From Bacteroidales bacterium UBA1722 (lineage in GTDB: Bacteria; Bacteroidota; Bacteroidia; Bacteroidales; UBA932): a DNA stretch of 6,927 nucleotides. The notes beneath the pieces are model-generated. The model had not been told where the DNA came from. It made no database searches and was given only the letters and a program-made list of their open reading frames with translations. The stretch lies in NCBI GenBank assembly GCA_002317435.1, contig DCIQ01000099.1, forward strand, positions 36,743-43,669, given 5' to 3'. Position numbers and translations under genes: made by a program. Below, in pieces: positions 5,915 through 6,927 of this stretch; the stretch's first letter is position 1, and every line of letters starts with the position of its first letter.

Positions 5915-6927
5915 ATGAACCGGACTGCAGCTTTCTATACTTTGGGATGCAAACTGAACTATTCCGAGACTTCCACTCTGGAGAGGGAATTCACCGCTCA
6001 CGGATATACCGTGGTGCCGCCCACCCGGAGCGCCGACGTCTATGTGGTGAACACTTGTTCGGTAACGGAACATTCGGACAAGAAATGCAGGAATATAGTC
6101 CGACGCCTGCACAGGCTCAACCCTTCGGCCATAATCGCCGTAACCGGGTGCTATGCCCAGCTGAAGCCTTCTCGGGTGCTGGCTCTCGACGGTGTGGATC
6201 TGGTCATCGGAGCCCATTATAAAGGAGAGCTTTTCGCAGAAGTGTCCGCCCTGTCGGGCAATGGGGAACGCCGTGCGTTTTCCTGCGAAGTGAATGACAT
6301 CCGTTCGTTTTTCCCGGCATACTCTTCGGGAGAGCGCACCCGCTCGTTCCTGAAAGTTCAGGACGGGTGCGATTATTACTGTACATACTGCACCGTCCCG
6401 CTGGCCAGGGGGCACAGCAGAAACATCCCGGTGGCGGAACTTGTGGCTCAGGCAGAAGAGATTGCCCGCAAGGGCATAAAGGAAATAGTCCTTACCGGAG
6501 TGAATACCGGGGACTTCGGCCGTACTACGGGGGAGTCGTTTCTGGACTTGCTGCAGGCTCTCGACGAAGTGGACGGAATCGAGCGGTACAGGATATCGTC
6601 CATAGAACCCAATCTGCTTACTTCCGAAATCGTCCGGTGGATCGCCTCGGGCACGAAATTCCTTCCGCATTTTCATATACCCCTGCAGAGCGGTTGTGAT
6701 TCGGTGCTCAAAAGGATGCACCGCCGGTATGACACCGATATGTTCGCGGAGAAAATCAGGCTTGTGCGGTCGGAGATGGAACATGTTTTCTTCGGGATCG
6801 ACGTTATCGCAGGCTTTCCGGGGGAGACTGATGAAGAGTTCGCGGCTACGGTGAATTTTCTCAAAAACGAGATACGGCCGGCGTTTATCCATGTGTTCCC
6901 ATATTCGGTCAGGCAGAATACCGTGGC
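5915..6927 (+). CDS. mtaB: tRNA t6A37 C2-methylthiotransferase MtaB, 3' end cut by the window
   Basis: The frame is open for 337 codons to the window edge. It encodes a radical-SAM methylthiotransferase that converts t6A37 to ms2t6A37 in tRNAs reading ANN codons, which stabilises codon-anticodon pairing. The N-terminal domain holds the three auxiliary-cluster cysteines, Cys12 (TLGCKLN), Cys48 (VVNTCSVT) and Cys79 (VTGCYAQ). The radical-SAM CxxxCxxC motif is Cys152, Cys156 and Cys159 (DGCDYYCTYC). Further family signatures are LTGVNTGDFG (193-202), SSIEPN (228-233), HIPLQSGCDSVLKRM (254-268) and DVIAGFPGET (296-305). The TLGCKLNYSE opening and GVNTG favour MtaB over MiaB or RimO. Homologues run to about 430-440 residues, so roughly 100 residues including the TRAM domain lie beyond the window. 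It follows folB by 13 nt with no perfect promoter between and is probably in the same operon. Confidence 0.94.
   Translation, partial: MNRTAAFYTLGCKLNYSETSTLEREFTAHGYTVVPPTRSADVYVVNTCSVTEHSDKKCRNIVRRLHRLNPSAIIAVTGCYAQLKPSRVLALDGVDLVIGAHYKGELFAEVSALSGNGERRAFSCEVNDIRSFFPAYSSGERTRSFLKVQDGCDYYCTYCTVPLARGHSRNIPVAELVAQAEEIARKGIKEIVLTGVNTGDFGRTTGESFLDLLQALDEVDGIERYRISSIEPNLLTSEIVRWIASGTKFLPHFHIPLQSGCDSVLKRMHRRYDTDMFAEKIRLVRSEMEHVFFGIDVIAGFPGETDEEFAATVNFLKNEIRPAFIHVFPYSVRQNTV

Noticed and set aside
5645..6892. Minus-strand open frame of 415 codons opposite folB and mtaB
   Set aside because: It spans two well-supported plus-strand genes and gives a low-complexity Arg/Pro/Ser-rich translation with no motif. 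The mtaB frame carries all expected cysteines and stays open through the region.
1..6927. Defence island, mobile element, CRISPR or RNA gene
   Set aside because: No transposase, integrase, terminal repeats, spaced repeats or structured RNA were seen. AddAB can act against phage DNA but is a core repair complex, and the remaining genes are housekeeping or regulatory.

Overview
The window looks like a chromosomal segment of a Bacteroidota bacterium, most likely of the order Bacteroidales. The evidence is three exact matches to the phylum's TAnnTTTG -7 promoter element just upstream of start codons, the near absence of Shine-Dalgarno sequences, and protein families typical of the group: an AddA-like helicase-nuclease with a GDVKQSIYRWRNSDW motif III, a short RsmI-like methyltransferase, and MtaB. 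Base composition is balanced to slightly G+C-rich. I cannot fix the genus from the sequence.

Layout. Bases 1-42 are the last 13 codons and stop of an AddB-like nuclease, recognised by its C-x2-C-x5-C iron-sulfur tail. After a 6-nt gap comes its partner AddA (49-3135), a complete UvrD-type helicase with a C-terminal RecB-type nuclease. The pair should process double-strand DNA ends for recombinational repair. A 63-nt gap with a promoter leads to a free-standing AraC-family regulator (3199-4023). This gene runs tail-to-tail, with 9 nt between stops, into a PhnP-like metallo-beta-lactamase-fold hydrolase on the minus strand (4033-4803).

The hydrolase diverges from a plus-strand operon across a 40-nt spacer (4804-4843). 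The spacer carries a perfect -7 element for each direction, and both transcripts are predicted to have almost no 5' leader. The plus-strand operon encodes a short RsmI-like SAM methyltransferase (4844-5551), dihydroneopterin aldolase FolB (5548-5901, overlapping start/stop) and MtaB, the radical-SAM enzyme that methylthiolates t6A37 of tRNA (5915 to the window end, cut before its C-terminal TRAM domain).

Working together: AddB-AddA form one repair complex. Two of the three genes in the right-hand operon belong to families that modify RNA, and FolB supplies folate for one-carbon metabolism. The AraC regulator and the PhnP-like hydrolase have no evident targets in the window. No tRNA, rRNA, CRISPR array, insertion sequence or prophage signal was seen. 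The content is mostly core housekeeping. The most interesting points are the compressed divergent promoter, the PhnP-type zinc site outside any phosphonate context, and departures from consensus in the AraC and helicase motifs.
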